The position numbers and the translations under genes are program-made. A stretch of DNA of 44,536 nt from NCBI GenBank assembly GCA_024695565.1, contig JAILHX010000120.1:1-44536 (forward strand). Reading direction: 5' to 3'. Positions 8,136 to 16,836 of the stretch are shown piece by piece (positions within the stretch are counted from its first letter, which is position 1; every line of letters begins with the position of its first letter). The notes below the pieces were generated by a model. The model made no database searches and was not told the DNA's origin. It was given only the letters and a program-made list of their open reading frames with translations. The stretch is from Saccharofermentans sp. (GTDB lineage: Bacteria > Bacillota_A > Clostridia > Saccharofermentanales > Saccharofermentanaceae).

Positions 8136-8480
8136 TTAACTGTCAAGCTGCTCACGCTTTTTCTCAAGATGATTGATCGGTTCATCCTTACGTATACCGA
8201 TTACTTCAACCTTTTGAATTCCAATAAGCTTATCAGCAATACTAAAATCTACATCAAAGACATCTCCGACATTAACATCAGTTGTACTCCTGAAGTCGTC
8301 ATCAAATATGATGTCCATATCAAAATGATCTGTCACGGAAAAATCAGGAATCACAGCATATGCTGACCATTGAACATCTTCCTGAATCAGACTGAGCCAT
8401 GTGGGCTTTCCGGCTTTCTCTTTTGGGAAGGCGGACAAGACTTCTGTATTAAGCAAACGAACTGTATAGATATTCTTCAT
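8136..8480 (-). CDS. Hypothetical 114-aa acidic protein, coupled to the S66 peptidase
   Basis: I do not recognise this 114-aa protein. It is soluble and acidic, with a run of Asp/Phe pairs in its middle (DMDIIFDDDF) and predicted beta-strand pairs such as VGDVFDVDFSIADKLIGI, ending in a charged helix. Its ATG overlaps the stop codon of the S66 peptidase gene as ATGA, so it is translated by coupling and probably serves with or modulates that gene. A perfect hairpin follows the stop codon. Confidence 0.7.
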   Translation of the reverse strand: MKNIYTVRLLNTEVLSAFPKEKAGKPTWLSLIQEDVQWSAYAVIPDFSVTDHFDMDIIFDDDFRSTTDVNVGDVFDVDFSIADKLIGIQKVEVIGIRKDEPINHLEKKREQLDS

Positions 8481-9508
8481 TCTACTCCGCTCTCCAATAT
8501 CCTGAATCTCAGTGAATCAATATCAAGTTCAGCCTCCGCCCCGTATGGCAGTATGAATACCGGTGATGAATGGCCGAAGTTCATATTGCCCATAACAGGC
8601 AGATCTGCGCAATCATATTTGCCGGTAACGATACGGCGTATCCTCTCAGCGTATGGTTCAAAGCTGCCCTTCATTCTCATCTTGCCGATGATCACACCAC
8701 TAAGGATCTCAAGGTATCCCATCTGACCCAGCCAGTCAAAAAAGTCTGCAATCTGATCTTCTGTGCAAAACTCAGGGATATCTTCGAAGAACAAAATACT
8801 GCCGGCCATATCCTCCTTACGGACAACACTTGAACCGTCCGGAAATCTCAACGTCCGAAGATCCGAGTGCCCTCCGAACATCCGGCCTCTGACTTTCCCT
8901 TTTCCCTGAACATAGTAATATCCGCTGTTAGGGGTGTAGACCTTTCTATAAGACCTGTCCGTGAGGTTTTCCCTGCTTGATGACCACTCGCTTGAAGGTT
9001 CGATCTCACCTATGACAGAACTGTCGAAGAACGTCTTTTCAAACCAATAGCGGCTATAAGGATGCCATCCGCCAGTCTCAGCGACCGAAGTCAGGAGATT
9101 GTCTCCGTAGTAAGTCATGAGGCCTGCTCTATAGCAAAAAAGATGAAGGATCATGATGTCAGAATAGCCGCAGAAGATCTTGGGATTGGCGGTTATTGTT
9201 TCAGGTGACAGATAAGGCAGCAAAGCCGCCGCGTCGTTACCGCCGATAGCAGCGATTACGGCCTTTACTTCCCTGTTTTCGAGAGCCCACATAACATCAT
9301 CCGCCCTCGCCCCGGGGTTTTCCTTAAGATAAGCAGTACCCCTGAGAGCATTGGGGGCAGCTATTACATTGAGACCCGCTTCTTCAAGGTGCCTAGTGCC
9401 TAACTGATACTTCCACAAAACGCGCGATGATCCCGCGCAGCCCCATGACGGACTTATCACCGCCACGGTATCGCCTTTATGAAGTCTTTTGGGTTTGATG
9501 ATGCTCAT
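8477..9508 (-). CDS. S66 peptidase (LD-carboxypeptidase / MccF-like)
   Basis: A 343-aa protein of peptidase family S66. The catalytic triad can be read: Ser116 in FCGYSD, Glu242 in LFFEDIPE, and His313 in NFGHSSP. The N-terminal GDTVAVISPSWG is also typical. S66 members are cytoplasmic LD-carboxypeptidases that trim recycled murein tetrapeptides (LdcA) or MccF enzymes that destroy microcin C-type peptide-nucleotides; the long middle loop and lack of signal peptide fit MccF-like enzymes at least as well. It is flanked by two small genes, both overlapping it by ATGA, in a tight leftward operon. Length fits the family. Confidence 0.9.
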   Translation of the reverse strand: MSIIKPKRLHKGDTVAVISPSWGCAGSSRVLWKYQLGTRHLEEAGLNVIAAPNALRGTAYLKENPGARADDVMWALENREVKAVIAAIGGNDAAALLPYLSPETITANPKIFCGYSDIMILHLFCYRAGLMTYYGDNLLTSVAETGGWHPYSRYWFEKTFFDSSVIGEIEPSSEWSSSRENLTDRSYRKVYTPNSGYYYVQGKGKVRGRMFGGHSDLRTLRFPDGSSVVRKEDMAGSILFFEDIPEFCTEDQIADFFDWLGQMGYLEILSGVIIGKMRMKGSFEPYAERIRRIVTGKYDCADLPVMGNMNFGHSSPVFILPYGAEAELDIDSLRFRILESGVE

Positions 9509-9630
9509 GAATCTTTGGGTTTTCTTTGCTGCTTCCGCGGGCCGTCACTTGCTGCTTTTGAGAAGGGAATGCTCTTCTTTTGCTTTAGCATCTGATCAAA
9601 AACCACATGTTCTCTCTTCTTCTTTGCCAT
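9505..9630 (-). CDS. Small basic protein, 41 aa
   Basis: A short open frame starting MAKKKREHVVFDQML and ending QRKPKDS, rich in Lys and Arg. Its TGA overlaps the ATG of the S66 peptidase, the same coupling seen at the other end of that gene, which is the main reason to believe it is translated. No family is recognised. It might be a leader that sets translation of the peptidase. Confidence 0.5.
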   Translation of the reverse strand: MAKKKREHVVFDQMLKQKKSIPFSKAASDGPRKQQRKPKDS

Positions 9631-9665
9631 TGCTTTATACCTATACCCACTAACTTCAAATAAAC

Positions 9666-10835
9666 TTAAATCAAATAACTCTCCGAACCTTTCCTGTAGT
9701 CACGGAATGAGACCCAGCTTAAGCCTTGCTTACCTGCTATCTCCGGAACCTTCTCTAATACTTCCCGGAGGTCCCAGGCAAGAAAATCTATATAACCAAA
9801 ATTAACTCCTGTGGCGCCGCCGATAAACATGAACGAATCGGGCAGAGACTTCTCCAATTCAGCTTTGATCGCGTCTCTGATATCAAGTATCTCAGTGCCG
9901 CGGGAATCACAGTCAACATTATCGGTCGGATAGAACAAAAATCCTCCGAAAATGCCGTCTTCCTCGAGCGAATCCATGGCATAAGATCTGTCGATATAGT
10001 AGCTGTCCATCAGAGAGAAATAACAGGTAGAGCCGGATATGATGTCTCCGCGTGTTCCATCTGTGGATTTTGGGTCTGGATCGATGCGGTAAACGCTGAA
10101 GAGATTGATATATCTTTCTGCATCCAATAACTGTTCTCTGGTCACCGAGAGATTAGAGACCATATCATCGAGCAGTTCCTTAAGACCCAAAGAAGGCTTG
10201 TCCAAAGGCTCATCAAGGAACTTGATATCACGTATAAACTTCATCTCCGCAAGTTCACCTACTGACTGATCAAGGAGAATATAAAGAAGATGGTATGCGG
10301 CGTTCTTATTGCCATTAATTAACGGAAGCAATTTCTCGCAGTAAACATACAGATCCGCAAAGCCCTTTCCCCACTCCGTCCATAAACTGATGTCAGAGGA
10401 AGAGACAGAAGACTCGCCCATCACGATCCGGAAATTATCTACTGCGTTTCCGTCAGACTGCCTTCCGACATAGATATTCCAATGTTCGAGCACTTCCTTG
10501 GGCGCCCTGTTTTTAAAATAAGCTCTGGAGAATAGATATGCCCATGAACCTTCAAGGCTCAATATCAGATCGTATTTGTCTCCTTTGCGGCCGACTTCGG
10601 CATAAGTCCTGTAAAACGCCGGGGACAGTAATTTGTTAAGCTCTTCCGATATCTGCTCCCGGTCAGCATTACTGTCTATGAGCTGCCTTAAGACTGCTTC
10701 TTCTTTTACAAAGTTCTTCCAGCACTCATCGACTCTGACACGGAAAGGCTTATCGCTAAACGGATAACTGTTACAAGATTTTGTGCCCGGGACTTTCAAA
10801 ACGCTTTTTCTGTTGCCACCATTATCTGAGCCCAT
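9666..10835 (-). CDS. Hypothetical 389-aa soluble protein
   Basis: I do not recognise a family. The protein is soluble with no signal peptide. Its first ~240 residues are mainly helical (KEEAVLRQLIDSNADREQISEELNKLL; NAAYHLLYILLDQSVGELAEM). A second part from about 265 has Gly and Tyr-rich strands (GTRGDIISGSTCYFSLMDSYY; GIFGGFLFYPTDNVDCDSRG). An AAGGAG Shine-Dalgarno stands about 8 bases before the ATG. It lies 35 bases upstream of the 41-aa gene and may head the S66 peptidase operon. No enzymatic motif stands out. Confidence 0.75.
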   Translation of the reverse strand: MGSDNGGNRKSVLKVPGTKSCNSYPFSDKPFRVRVDECWKNFVKEEAVLRQLIDSNADREQISEELNKLLSPAFYRTYAEVGRKGDKYDLILSLEGSWAYLFSRAYFKNRAPKEVLEHWNIYVGRQSDGNAVDNFRIVMGESSVSSSDISLWTEWGKGFADLYVYCEKLLPLINGNKNAAYHLLYILLDQSVGELAEMKFIRDIKFLDEPLDKPSLGLKELLDDMVSNLSVTREQLLDAERYINLFSVYRIDPDPKSTDGTRGDIISGSTCYFSLMDSYYIDRSYAMDSLEEDGIFGGFLFYPTDNVDCDSRGTEILDIRDAIKAELEKSLPDSFMFIGGATGVNFGYIDFLAWDLREVLEKVPEIAGKQGLSWVSFRDYRKGSESYLI

Positions 10836-10915
10836 AACATACTCCTTTTCATGCCGGGATTTTATAAACCGTTCTTCAAATAATTATATTGTATCCTAGC
10901 TCCATACCGGGATAT

Positions 10916-11710
10916 TTATTCAAACAACTTATCTATGTCCGCCTGAACATACGATTTCGAACTCAATACCGTAAATGAATCAGCAAACAGTTCTTCACAT
11001 ATCCTAAGTTCAAGTTCCTGCCTGTGGATCCAGTGCCTGACTATGCCGTCAGATCCTTCGAGACCTGTTCTTGCCGCATGAGGACTGTTATTAAAATATT
11101 CGCACAGCATCAGGAACCATACCTCGTTGCCTTTGTCATCAACCCGGGTCTGCCGCGCGGTCTCAAGATTTCTCCTGATATCATCCGGTGCCGCCTTAAG
11201 ATACGCAATATGGATCTGCTTATCACCGATGGCATCCTTAACGCATCGATAAAAATCTATAATCGCTTCATCCGTCATATTCCGGAACAGTATCATGTCC
11301 TCCACGATGTTTTGGAAAAGAGCACATTCCGTGATCAAGGGGGCCCCGTCCCAGCTGCCGTAACGCTTCAGGACTATGTCTTTGAACTGCTCGAAAGGCA
11401 CGCGGTTGTTATATATCTCGAATCTCTCCATCGCCTGATAGAAGCTCCGGTCATCAGTGCGGATCTTTGTATAACAGACGACTGCATGATCGTCTTCAAA
11501 ATGGGTCTTCGCTTCTATCTCAGATCTCAAAGAAGAGAACTTCCCCAGAGCATCCTGATAGTCTTCCATCCCCATATATGCGCACCAGGCAAGCTCTACC
11601 GGAGAATAGTCGCCTTCTTCAAGGACTTTATGGTCCGGGCACTTATCTGATAACAGTTTTACAAGAGTGCTTTTACCGCTTCCCTGTATGCCTTCAACAA
11701 AATATGTCAT
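10916..11710 (-). CDS. P-loop NTPase, nucleoside/nucleotide kinase-like
   Basis: A 264-aa protein opening MTYFVEGIQGSGKSTLVKLL: a Walker A motif G-x4-GKST at residues 7-14. The helical body and a later R-x3-TARQTRVDDKG segment that could be a lid suggest the deoxynucleoside/nucleotide kinase group of P-loop proteins. Substrate is unknown. I chose the ATG at 11710 because GGGG lies 6 bases upstream; an in-frame ATG at 11725 overlaps the preceding gene and has no Shine-Dalgarno. It follows the SAP/membrane gene by 4 bases, so the two are co-transcribed. Confidence 0.72.
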   Translation of the reverse strand: MTYFVEGIQGSGKSTLVKLLSDKCPDHKVLEEGDYSPVELAWCAYMGMEDYQDALGKFSSLRSEIEAKTHFEDDHAVVCYTKIRTDDRSFYQAMERFEIYNNRVPFEQFKDIVLKRYGSWDGAPLITECALFQNIVEDMILFRNMTDEAIIDFYRCVKDAIGDKQIHIAYLKAAPDDIRRNLETARQTRVDDKGNEVWFLMLCEYFNNSPHAARTGLEGSDGIVRHWIHRQELELRICEELFADSFTVLSSKSYVQADIDKLFE

Positions 11711-11714
11711 GTGT

Positions 11715-13046
11715 TCAATCCCCATGTGTTTTTATCATATCGTCTGATACCAGACTGAAATCATCCTTAAATCTTGCCAGGATGACTCGATCACCGGCTA
11801 CCGGGTCGGTATCAGGTTCTAATTTTTTAAGGAACCCAAACTTGTAAACATTCACACCTTTAATTATATAACCCTTATCATATTTTCCACCGCACTCGCC
11901 TGAATAAAACTCAATATCGCCTTTTAGGGTCGTGATCAAGACTGAAATGAAGTTATAGATGGAATAGGGAGGGAAAAACAAAGCAACTATCAGAGGCGGA
12001 ACGATTCTGACAGTATGAACCTTTCCCAAAAACAGATATAAGAACAAGGCAGCGATTGCGCCCACGACGAATGATACAGGGATCAAAATGAGTGCCGTTT
12101 TGATATGATGCCAGATGAGTTTCTTCTTAATATCTTCCGGCACCGTTATGCTTGTCAAAGACTTCTCGCTGACAGCTTTATCCACTGCCTGTTTAACGCC
12201 TTTGCCTGATGTGACCTGATGCGAAGACTCATCCGGTGCCATAGAGCTCTTCTTCATATCAAGAAGCTTCACATCCGGATTATGTATCAGGCAGTGCTCG
12301 TAAACTTTTTTTACGGCATAGCACGCATCCATTTTGCTCCGTGATATAGCAACTCTCTTACCCCTCTTAGTCCTGACAATGATCTTATAGATGAAATACT
12401 CCCTGTAGCGGCCGCTGTACCTCATTCCGATACGTTCGGTATGCCATGTCTGTTTTACCTGCAGGGATGCTATGTCTTCATATGCGACAGCAGTTACTCC
12501 GCAAGATGATCCGATCAGAATATCCGGGGCAAGAATAATGCCTCCGTAGTCCAGAAGCTTCGCATCCGCAGAATTTGCCTGTTCATCCACCTGAGATCTA
12601 TTAAATCTCTTATCTCCGCATTGAGGAAAGAAGCTTTTGACGACATCTAAGTCTCTGCCGTAATAGCCCCAAACCAATGCGAGCACGAGGATCGGAACGC
12701 CAAATACCAGTGGCGGTACATAAGTCATGTCATCATTGCCCATTATTTTGTTAACGATGGCGAAAACAATCAGGCCCGCCGTCACCAGGAAAGCCACAAA
12801 ATCAAAAATCAGCGTCGTTCCGTTATCATTAACGAAGCAGTTTAAGACCAAATTGGAATACCAGTTGCGGTTCGGCGGTATCTTAACGCCGTTAAAGTAA
12901 GCTTCTATCACCTTATCGAGCTTTTTCTGAGTCCCGTGATACTTAAGCCCACGTTCCCTGCAGATATGAACGAGCTCTTCCCTGTACCACTTGTATTTCT
13001 TAAATTCCTCGTATGTCTTTATGCTGTCAAATCTTGGTCTTACCAT
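11715..13046 (-). CDS. Four-TM membrane protein with SAP-like N-terminus
   Basis: A 443-aa protein. Residues about 8-55 (SIKTYEEFKKYKWYREELVH, then RGLKYHGTQKKLDKVIEAYF) look like a SAP-type helix-extended-helix, a fold usually linked to nucleic acid. TM pairs lie near 80-102 and 109-127, and near 318-341 and 348-372. Between them, about 165-250, is a beta-rich segment (DILIGSSCGVTAVAYEDI; RYREYFIYKIIVRTKRGKRVAISRS) that reads like a PH-like membrane-protein domain. A SAP module on a membrane protein is unusual. The Shine-Dalgarno AGGAAAT is adequate. The next gene starts 4 bases after its stop. Confidence 0.72.
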   Translation of the reverse strand: MVRPRFDSIKTYEEFKKYKWYREELVHICRERGLKYHGTQKKLDKVIEAYFNGVKIPPNRNWYSNLVLNCFVNDNGTTLIFDFVAFLVTAGLIVFAIVNKIMGNDDMTYVPPLVFGVPILVLALVWGYYGRDLDVVKSFFPQCGDKRFNRSQVDEQANSADAKLLDYGGIILAPDILIGSSCGVTAVAYEDIASLQVKQTWHTERIGMRYSGRYREYFIYKIIVRTKRGKRVAISRSKMDACYAVKKVYEHCLIHNPDVKLLDMKKSSMAPDESSHQVTSGKGVKQAVDKAVSEKSLTSITVPEDIKKKLIWHHIKTALILIPVSFVVGAIAALFLYLFLGKVHTVRIVPPLIVALFFPPYSIYNFISVLITTLKGDIEFYSGECGGKYDKGYIIKGVNVYKFGFLKKLEPDTDPVAGDRVILARFKDDFSLVSDDMIKTHGD

Positions 13047-13054
13047 TTAATTTC

Positions 13055-13104
13055 CTACGCAAATCCCCATTCGCATATACTAATTCTCTACTCAAATCCC
13101 CATT
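13055..13104 (-). repeat. 17-bp direct repeat in the leader of the SAP-like gene
   Basis: CTACGCAAATCCCCATT (13055-13071) recurs as CTACTCAAATCCCCATT (13088-13104), one mismatch, 33 bases apart, between the methyltransferase stop and the start of the next leftward gene. It could be a small duplication or a pair of binding sites. Confidence 0.7.
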
Positions 13105-13110
13105 TAAGCA

Positions 13111-13878
13111 TCAGAGCTTTCTGCATTTATAGCAGACTGAGAGCGGGATCATTTTTGCTTTTTGCGCCTTGGGACTTTTATCTTCTGAATCTGTTAAAGA
13201 CTTTTCGTCAGTCTGCTCGACCATCTTCTCGATTATAAAACCGGCATTATAAAGTGCATTAACATACGTGGATATCATTCTGTTCGCAAACGTTACTGTT
13301 GTATCATGAACCGGCATCTTGAAGTAGGATTCGTCAAAATAACTGCGCGAGAAGACCAGCCTGCCATTATCAAGAGTATCTTCTCCGGTCTCATAAGATT
13401 TCGCAACACAGTAATGCAAAGGATGCCCCCAGCTGAATATGAAGATACCATCTTTTTTCAGATACGATGCAACCTTCTTAAGTGTCCCGTCCAGATCTGT
13501 CGTCCAGCCTATCCCGTATATCGAATAAACATAGTCAAAATAATCTTCCGGGATACCGCAGTCTTCTTCCATAGGAGCACAGATGAGCTTAGGAGAGTAA
13601 CCGCTCTCCTTCAAAAGTTTTCCGGCATTATCCAGTTGCTTCTCGGACAGATCGAGTCCCCACAATTCTAAGGCGCCTTTATCAGCAAGATATTTCAGTG
13701 AATGCCCGCTGCCGCAGCAAAGTTCTAAGACCTTCTTTCCCGCAACCTCCGAAAAGAAATGGAGATCATCTTCTGTTACGAATCTGACTCCGTATTTAGG
13801 TAAAGCTGTCGTCCCAAACCAGAGATCTGCGTGTTCATCCCAGTATTGTTTATTTCCCGCTACTATTTGTTCTTCCAT
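13111..13878 (-). CDS. Class I SAM-dependent methyltransferase
   Basis: A 255-aa protein with motif I VLELCCGSG (about residues 50-58), the acidic ribose contact LWGLDLSEKQL (about 72-82), motif II/IV EDYFDYVYSIYGIGWT, and motif post-III YLKKDGIFIFSWGHPLHY. This is the Methyltransf_11/25 pattern of small-molecule methyltransferases. The substrate is unknown. It is cytosolic. AGGAATTC upstream of ATG is the Shine-Dalgarno. It follows the DUF3990 pair on the same strand at 39 bases and may be read from the same transcript. Confidence 0.9.
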   Translation of the reverse strand: MEEQIVAGNKQYWDEHADLWFGTTALPKYGVRFVTEDDLHFFSEVAGKKVLELCCGSGHSLKYLADKGALELWGLDLSEKQLDNAGKLLKESGYSPKLICAPMEEDCGIPEDYFDYVYSIYGIGWTTDLDGTLKKVASYLKKDGIFIFSWGHPLHYCVAKSYETGEDTLDNGRLVFSRSYFDESYFKMPVHDTTVTFANRMISTYVNALYNAGFIIEKMVEQTDEKSLTDSEDKSPKAQKAKMIPLSVCYKCRKL

Positions 13879-13917
13879 TTTGAATTCCTGTTACTATATG
13901 CCTGAACAGGTCATAAT

Positions 13918-14403
13918 CTATACTTTATTTCTTATCCTCTTAAATATCTCAAATTGCCTTTGTTCCTCATTAACGTTGCCGTTTGCAAGTCCTTTTGCTT
14001 CAAGGATCCTATCTATAGCCTGTGCCGGATCCATCGTATGATAAGGCAGGAATAATCCTCGTAATTCTTTGGGCTTAATGATCCTGTAAACTTGTAACGA
14101 TGTCTTTTCATAAGTGTAAGCAAAATATCTGTAGATATATCCGATCCAGTAAAGTTCGTTCAAAGTATATTTAACCGAGCCGTAATTTGATCTGCCATAT
14201 TCTTCATCTATAAGGAGCAGAAGATCACCGGCTTGTATATTGCTCTGAAGCACTGCCTTATTATCTAATTGTTTTGCTGCAGCGCTATTCATAAATCTGC
14301 GGATGAATATCTCTGAACTGGTTTCCATGGCTGAAGCAGACAGTTCGAATGCTTTGGCCTGTATATCACAGAGAAGAAGCCCGTCTTTATCGATTTCTTT
14401 CAT
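13918..14403 (-). CDS. Partner of the DUF3990 protein (putative antitoxin)
   Basis: A 161-aa soluble protein with distinctive segments SSEIFIRRFMNS (about 29-40), YGSVKYTLNELYWIGYIYRY (about 74-93), and IIKPKELRGLFLPYHTMDPA. From memory, proteins of this look accompany HTH-DUF3990 genes in Clostridia, which would make it the antitoxin or immunity partner, but I cannot confirm that without a search. It starts 13 bases after the DUF3990 stop with a GAGAGGAAA Shine-Dalgarno, so the two are one operon. No enzyme motif is seen. Confidence 0.68.
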   Translation of the reverse strand: MKEIDKDGLLLCDIQAKAFELSASAMETSSEIFIRRFMNSAAAKQLDNKAVLQSNIQAGDLLLLIDEEYGRSNYGSVKYTLNELYWIGYIYRYFAYTYEKTSLQVYRIIKPKELRGLFLPYHTMDPAQAIDRILEAKGLANGNVNEEQRQFEIFKRIRNKV

Positions 14404-14416
14404 GCTGTTTTTCCTC

Positions 14417-15271
14417 TCATTTCAGGATTTCATCTATGTATTTTCCTTTTCCTCTATATTGTCTTCTTGCAATTTTAACCTTATCATCTCCGAGTTTTGT
14501 TTCTTCCGTTCTTATACTCTGAGAATATTCTTTTTCACTGGAAGAAATATATGATCTCTCGACTATTTTTATCTTTCTGACAGCGCGTTCGCTTGTAAAT
14601 ACATACTGGTTTCCAAGATTTGTGGCTGCAAGACAATGTTTGCATTGTTCGTCTGTTATTTCTCCTGATATAAACGAGTTAATAATCTGGAACATCCTGT
14701 TATCTGCAATTGGCGCAATAATATAATCACAGTTCCTGGCCTTCTTTATCAGATCTCGAACTATGGGATGCTCCTGGTATTCTTCTAAAGTGCCTCTAAA
14801 ATACGCAATTGTCAGCATCCATTCCTGGTCAACCTTGTATTTTTTGCATTTCAAGTCAGTCTCATCGAAATCCAGATAATAAACAGAAGAACGCTCAAAC
14901 CCGGAAACAAAAGAAACAGCCTGGATGTAACTCTCTCCGGTGTAGAATCCTTGCCCGAAATCATTATTCATCCGGCTTCTGTCTGCACTTATCCCGCCTT
15001 CAATCTCACTCTTTGAACCATGGAAAAGAAGCTTATGACCGGGTTTCATACTTTCAAGCCACAGCATTTCCTTAAGTCTTCCAAGTCTTATACCATTATC
15101 AAAAGCAAAACTGTAAACCTGCTCCATTAATTTATCTGAAGCTTTGTTCTTACCCTGTTCATTTCTGGATATGGTCACTTGCCGTACACCCAGCCGTATT
15201 GCCAATTCTGTCTGCGTTATACCAAGAATATCGCGTATAGCGATTAAATCATCCGGGAAATTGTAATCCAT
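14417..15271 (-). CDS. XRE-type HTH fused to DUF3990 (ADP-ribosyltransferase-like toxin)
   Basis: A 284-aa fusion. Residues about 8-50 are an XRE/Cro HTH (ILGITQTELAIRLGVRQVTI). From about 80 the DUF3990 domain begins: LLFHGSK (His84), NNDFGQGFYTG (104-112), then QA-x-F, SSVYYLDFDE and, later, NQYVFTSERA. DUF3990 is related to ADP-ribosyltransferases, with the His and Tyr likely in the NAD pocket. The HTH should let the protein repress its own promoter at the dyad 15288-15317. With the 161-aa gene behind it this looks like a toxin-antitoxin operon. GGAGG lies 9 bases before ATG. About 60 C-terminal residues beyond the domain are unexplained. Confidence 0.82.
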   Translation of the reverse strand: MDYNFPDDLIAIRDILGITQTELAIRLGVRQVTISRNEQGKNKASDKLMEQVYSFAFDNGIRLGRLKEMLWLESMKPGHKLLFHGSKSEIEGGISADRSRMNNDFGQGFYTGESYIQAVSFVSGFERSSVYYLDFDETDLKCKKYKVDQEWMLTIAYFRGTLEEYQEHPIVRDLIKKARNCDYIIAPIADNRMFQIINSFISGEITDEQCKHCLAATNLGNQYVFTSERAVRKIKIVERSYISSSEKEYSQSIRTEETKLGDDKVKIARRQYRGKGKYIDEILK

Positions 15272-15287
15272 GCCATTTGCCTCCTCA

Positions 15288-15317
15288 ACTTATTTATATC
15301 ATATTATATAAACAAGT
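15288..15317 (-). promoter_or_regulatory. 30-bp dyad operator over the DUF3990 promoter
   Basis: ACTTATTTATAT-CATATT-ATATAAACAAGT is an inverted repeat with one mismatch in 12 pairs. It covers TATAAT and TATAAA candidates for the leftward -10 element, 17 bases upstream of the ATG. Its position suits autorepression by the HTH-DUF3990 protein. Confidence 0.68.
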
Positions 15318-15344
15318 TCGAGAGTTATTTTGAGATCATTCGGG

Positions 15345-16802
15345 TTAAGAGCGATTATCCTGCCAACCTTCTTTATTGCTGCCTGTCTCATAGCTCACGG
15401 GTGATATGTGCGGGAAATCACCGGCGCTTGTTCCGTGCTTTTTTGCCCAGGCATCACGGGCTACATAAAGGATAGCTTCAAATTCCATCGTCCACAGCTT
15501 TGTTATCTTGCCGCTCTTAACGTTATTGAAGTAATTCTTTCCGTTAACGAGGGCAATGCAGCGTGAATAAAGGAAAGTATCATCATTATGAGTGTCGAAC
15601 TTCAATGCAGTCTCATAATTCTTCTTTGTATCGATCTCATAAAGGAGCTCTGCCATGATGTCTTCAAATGCAAAGATATCTTCGTCCGGAAGTTTAGATA
15701 GATACTCCACAAGCGGCTTTACAACAAGTTCGTCATCGCCTGACTTATCCCAGTCACATACATCGTTGCACAGGTCGAAAAACTTATCTCTGGTCATCAT
15801 GGAACTTTTTGCCTCCTTAGGTGTCTCGACTGTCTTTGGCTGCGGTTCAGCGATCACCTGCTTTGCCGTTATCGCCACGAGCCTCTCATCGATGAAATAT
15901 CTCATCTTGCCGCCATCCCTGCAATCAGCTGTTACGGACAACTTGCCGTCAGGTCCGTAGGATATCTCATCAAAACGGATGCAGCCGTCACTTACAGGTA
16001 ATGGGATTATCCTGGTAAGATCCATGATCCTTACAAAGATCCTCTCAGATTCTATGGTATAGATATTCCTGGTAGTCTTAGAGTTCATCGTATTTCCCGG
16101 CGAATTCCTGTTAACTTCCACAGTCTTTAATCCTGCATTTTGGATAGCTGCAAGAGCAATATCAAGTTTATATTTGTCATTGACCTGAACCGGTACGTAA
16201 TTGCCATTCTTAAGTCTGAAGAAGAAATTCTGATAGAAGTTTCTGGCATTAGTCACATGTCCGTTATGAACGATCAGTGCTGACGCGCCTTCGAAGATCT
16301 CATAAAGAACTTCAACAACCTCATTCTTTGGGATTATGACAGGCGTGAAAGTATTAAGCGTAAGGTTTCCCAATATATAATTCTCGGAAATTCCAAGATT
16401 ATGATTCTTCAGGAAAGGCATTCCTTTGGCAAGATCATTCTCAACTTCTTCGATAAAGTTGTCTGAAACCTCTAGATATTTCTTTGTGTTAGCGAGAGCC
16501 GCCCTCGTATCAGTTGCCTTCTTGATGGCAAATATCAGCATATAAAATCCGAATATCAAAAGGCCGGAACCAATCAAAATGGCATAAAAAGTCAGAATAT
16601 CTTTGTAATCCTGAGATGCTTTGAAATCGTATGCAAATGTCATCGAGATACCGGCAAGGACAAAACTTCCCCATATCAAGTACAAAGGAATGGAGAAGAT
16701 AAACAGCAGCCTATAGTCCCTGAGCTTATGAAGAACTTCCTTAAGCTTCAGTTTCTTAGGATCTTGGGGGTAGTATTTGTATTTAGCAAGTTTGTCATCC
16801 AT
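15345..16802 (-). CDS. Two-TM membrane protein with C-terminal DUF4240-like domain
   Basis: A 485-aa protein. TM segments lie at about 33-56 and 72-92 after a basic N-terminus. Residues about 100-300 are a beta-rich cytoplasmic region with no recognised family, repeating patterns such as EVVEVLYEIFEGASALIVHNG. A linker near 325-340 leads to a C-terminal domain (MTRDKFFDLCNDVCDW ... FAFEDIMAELLYEID ... DDTFLYSRCIALVNGKNYF) that matches the DUF4240 pattern. DUF4240 is often found in polymorphic toxin/immunity neighbourhoods; a role here is not shown. AGGGGACAGG precedes the ATG. The C-terminal domain call is good, the rest unknown. Confidence 0.75.
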   Translation of the reverse strand: MDDKLAKYKYYPQDPKKLKLKEVLHKLRDYRLLFIFSIPLYLIWGSFVLAGISMTFAYDFKASQDYKDILTFYAILIGSGLLIFGFYMLIFAIKKATDTRAALANTKKYLEVSDNFIEEVENDLAKGMPFLKNHNLGISENYILGNLTLNTFTPVIIPKNEVVEVLYEIFEGASALIVHNGHVTNARNFYQNFFFRLKNGNYVPVQVNDKYKLDIALAAIQNAGLKTVEVNRNSPGNTMNSKTTRNIYTIESERIFVRIMDLTRIIPLPVSDGCIRFDEISYGPDGKLSVTADCRDGGKMRYFIDERLVAITAKQVIAEPQPKTVETPKEAKSSMMTRDKFFDLCNDVCDWDKSGDDELVVKPLVEYLSKLPDEDIFAFEDIMAELLYEIDTKKNYETALKFDTHNDDTFLYSRCIALVNGKNYFNNVKSGKITKLWTMEFEAILYVARDAWAKKHGTSAGDFPHISPVSYETGSNKEGWQDNRS

Positions 16803-16836
16803 TTTCCTGTCCCCTGATAAACAAATTATAACAGCA

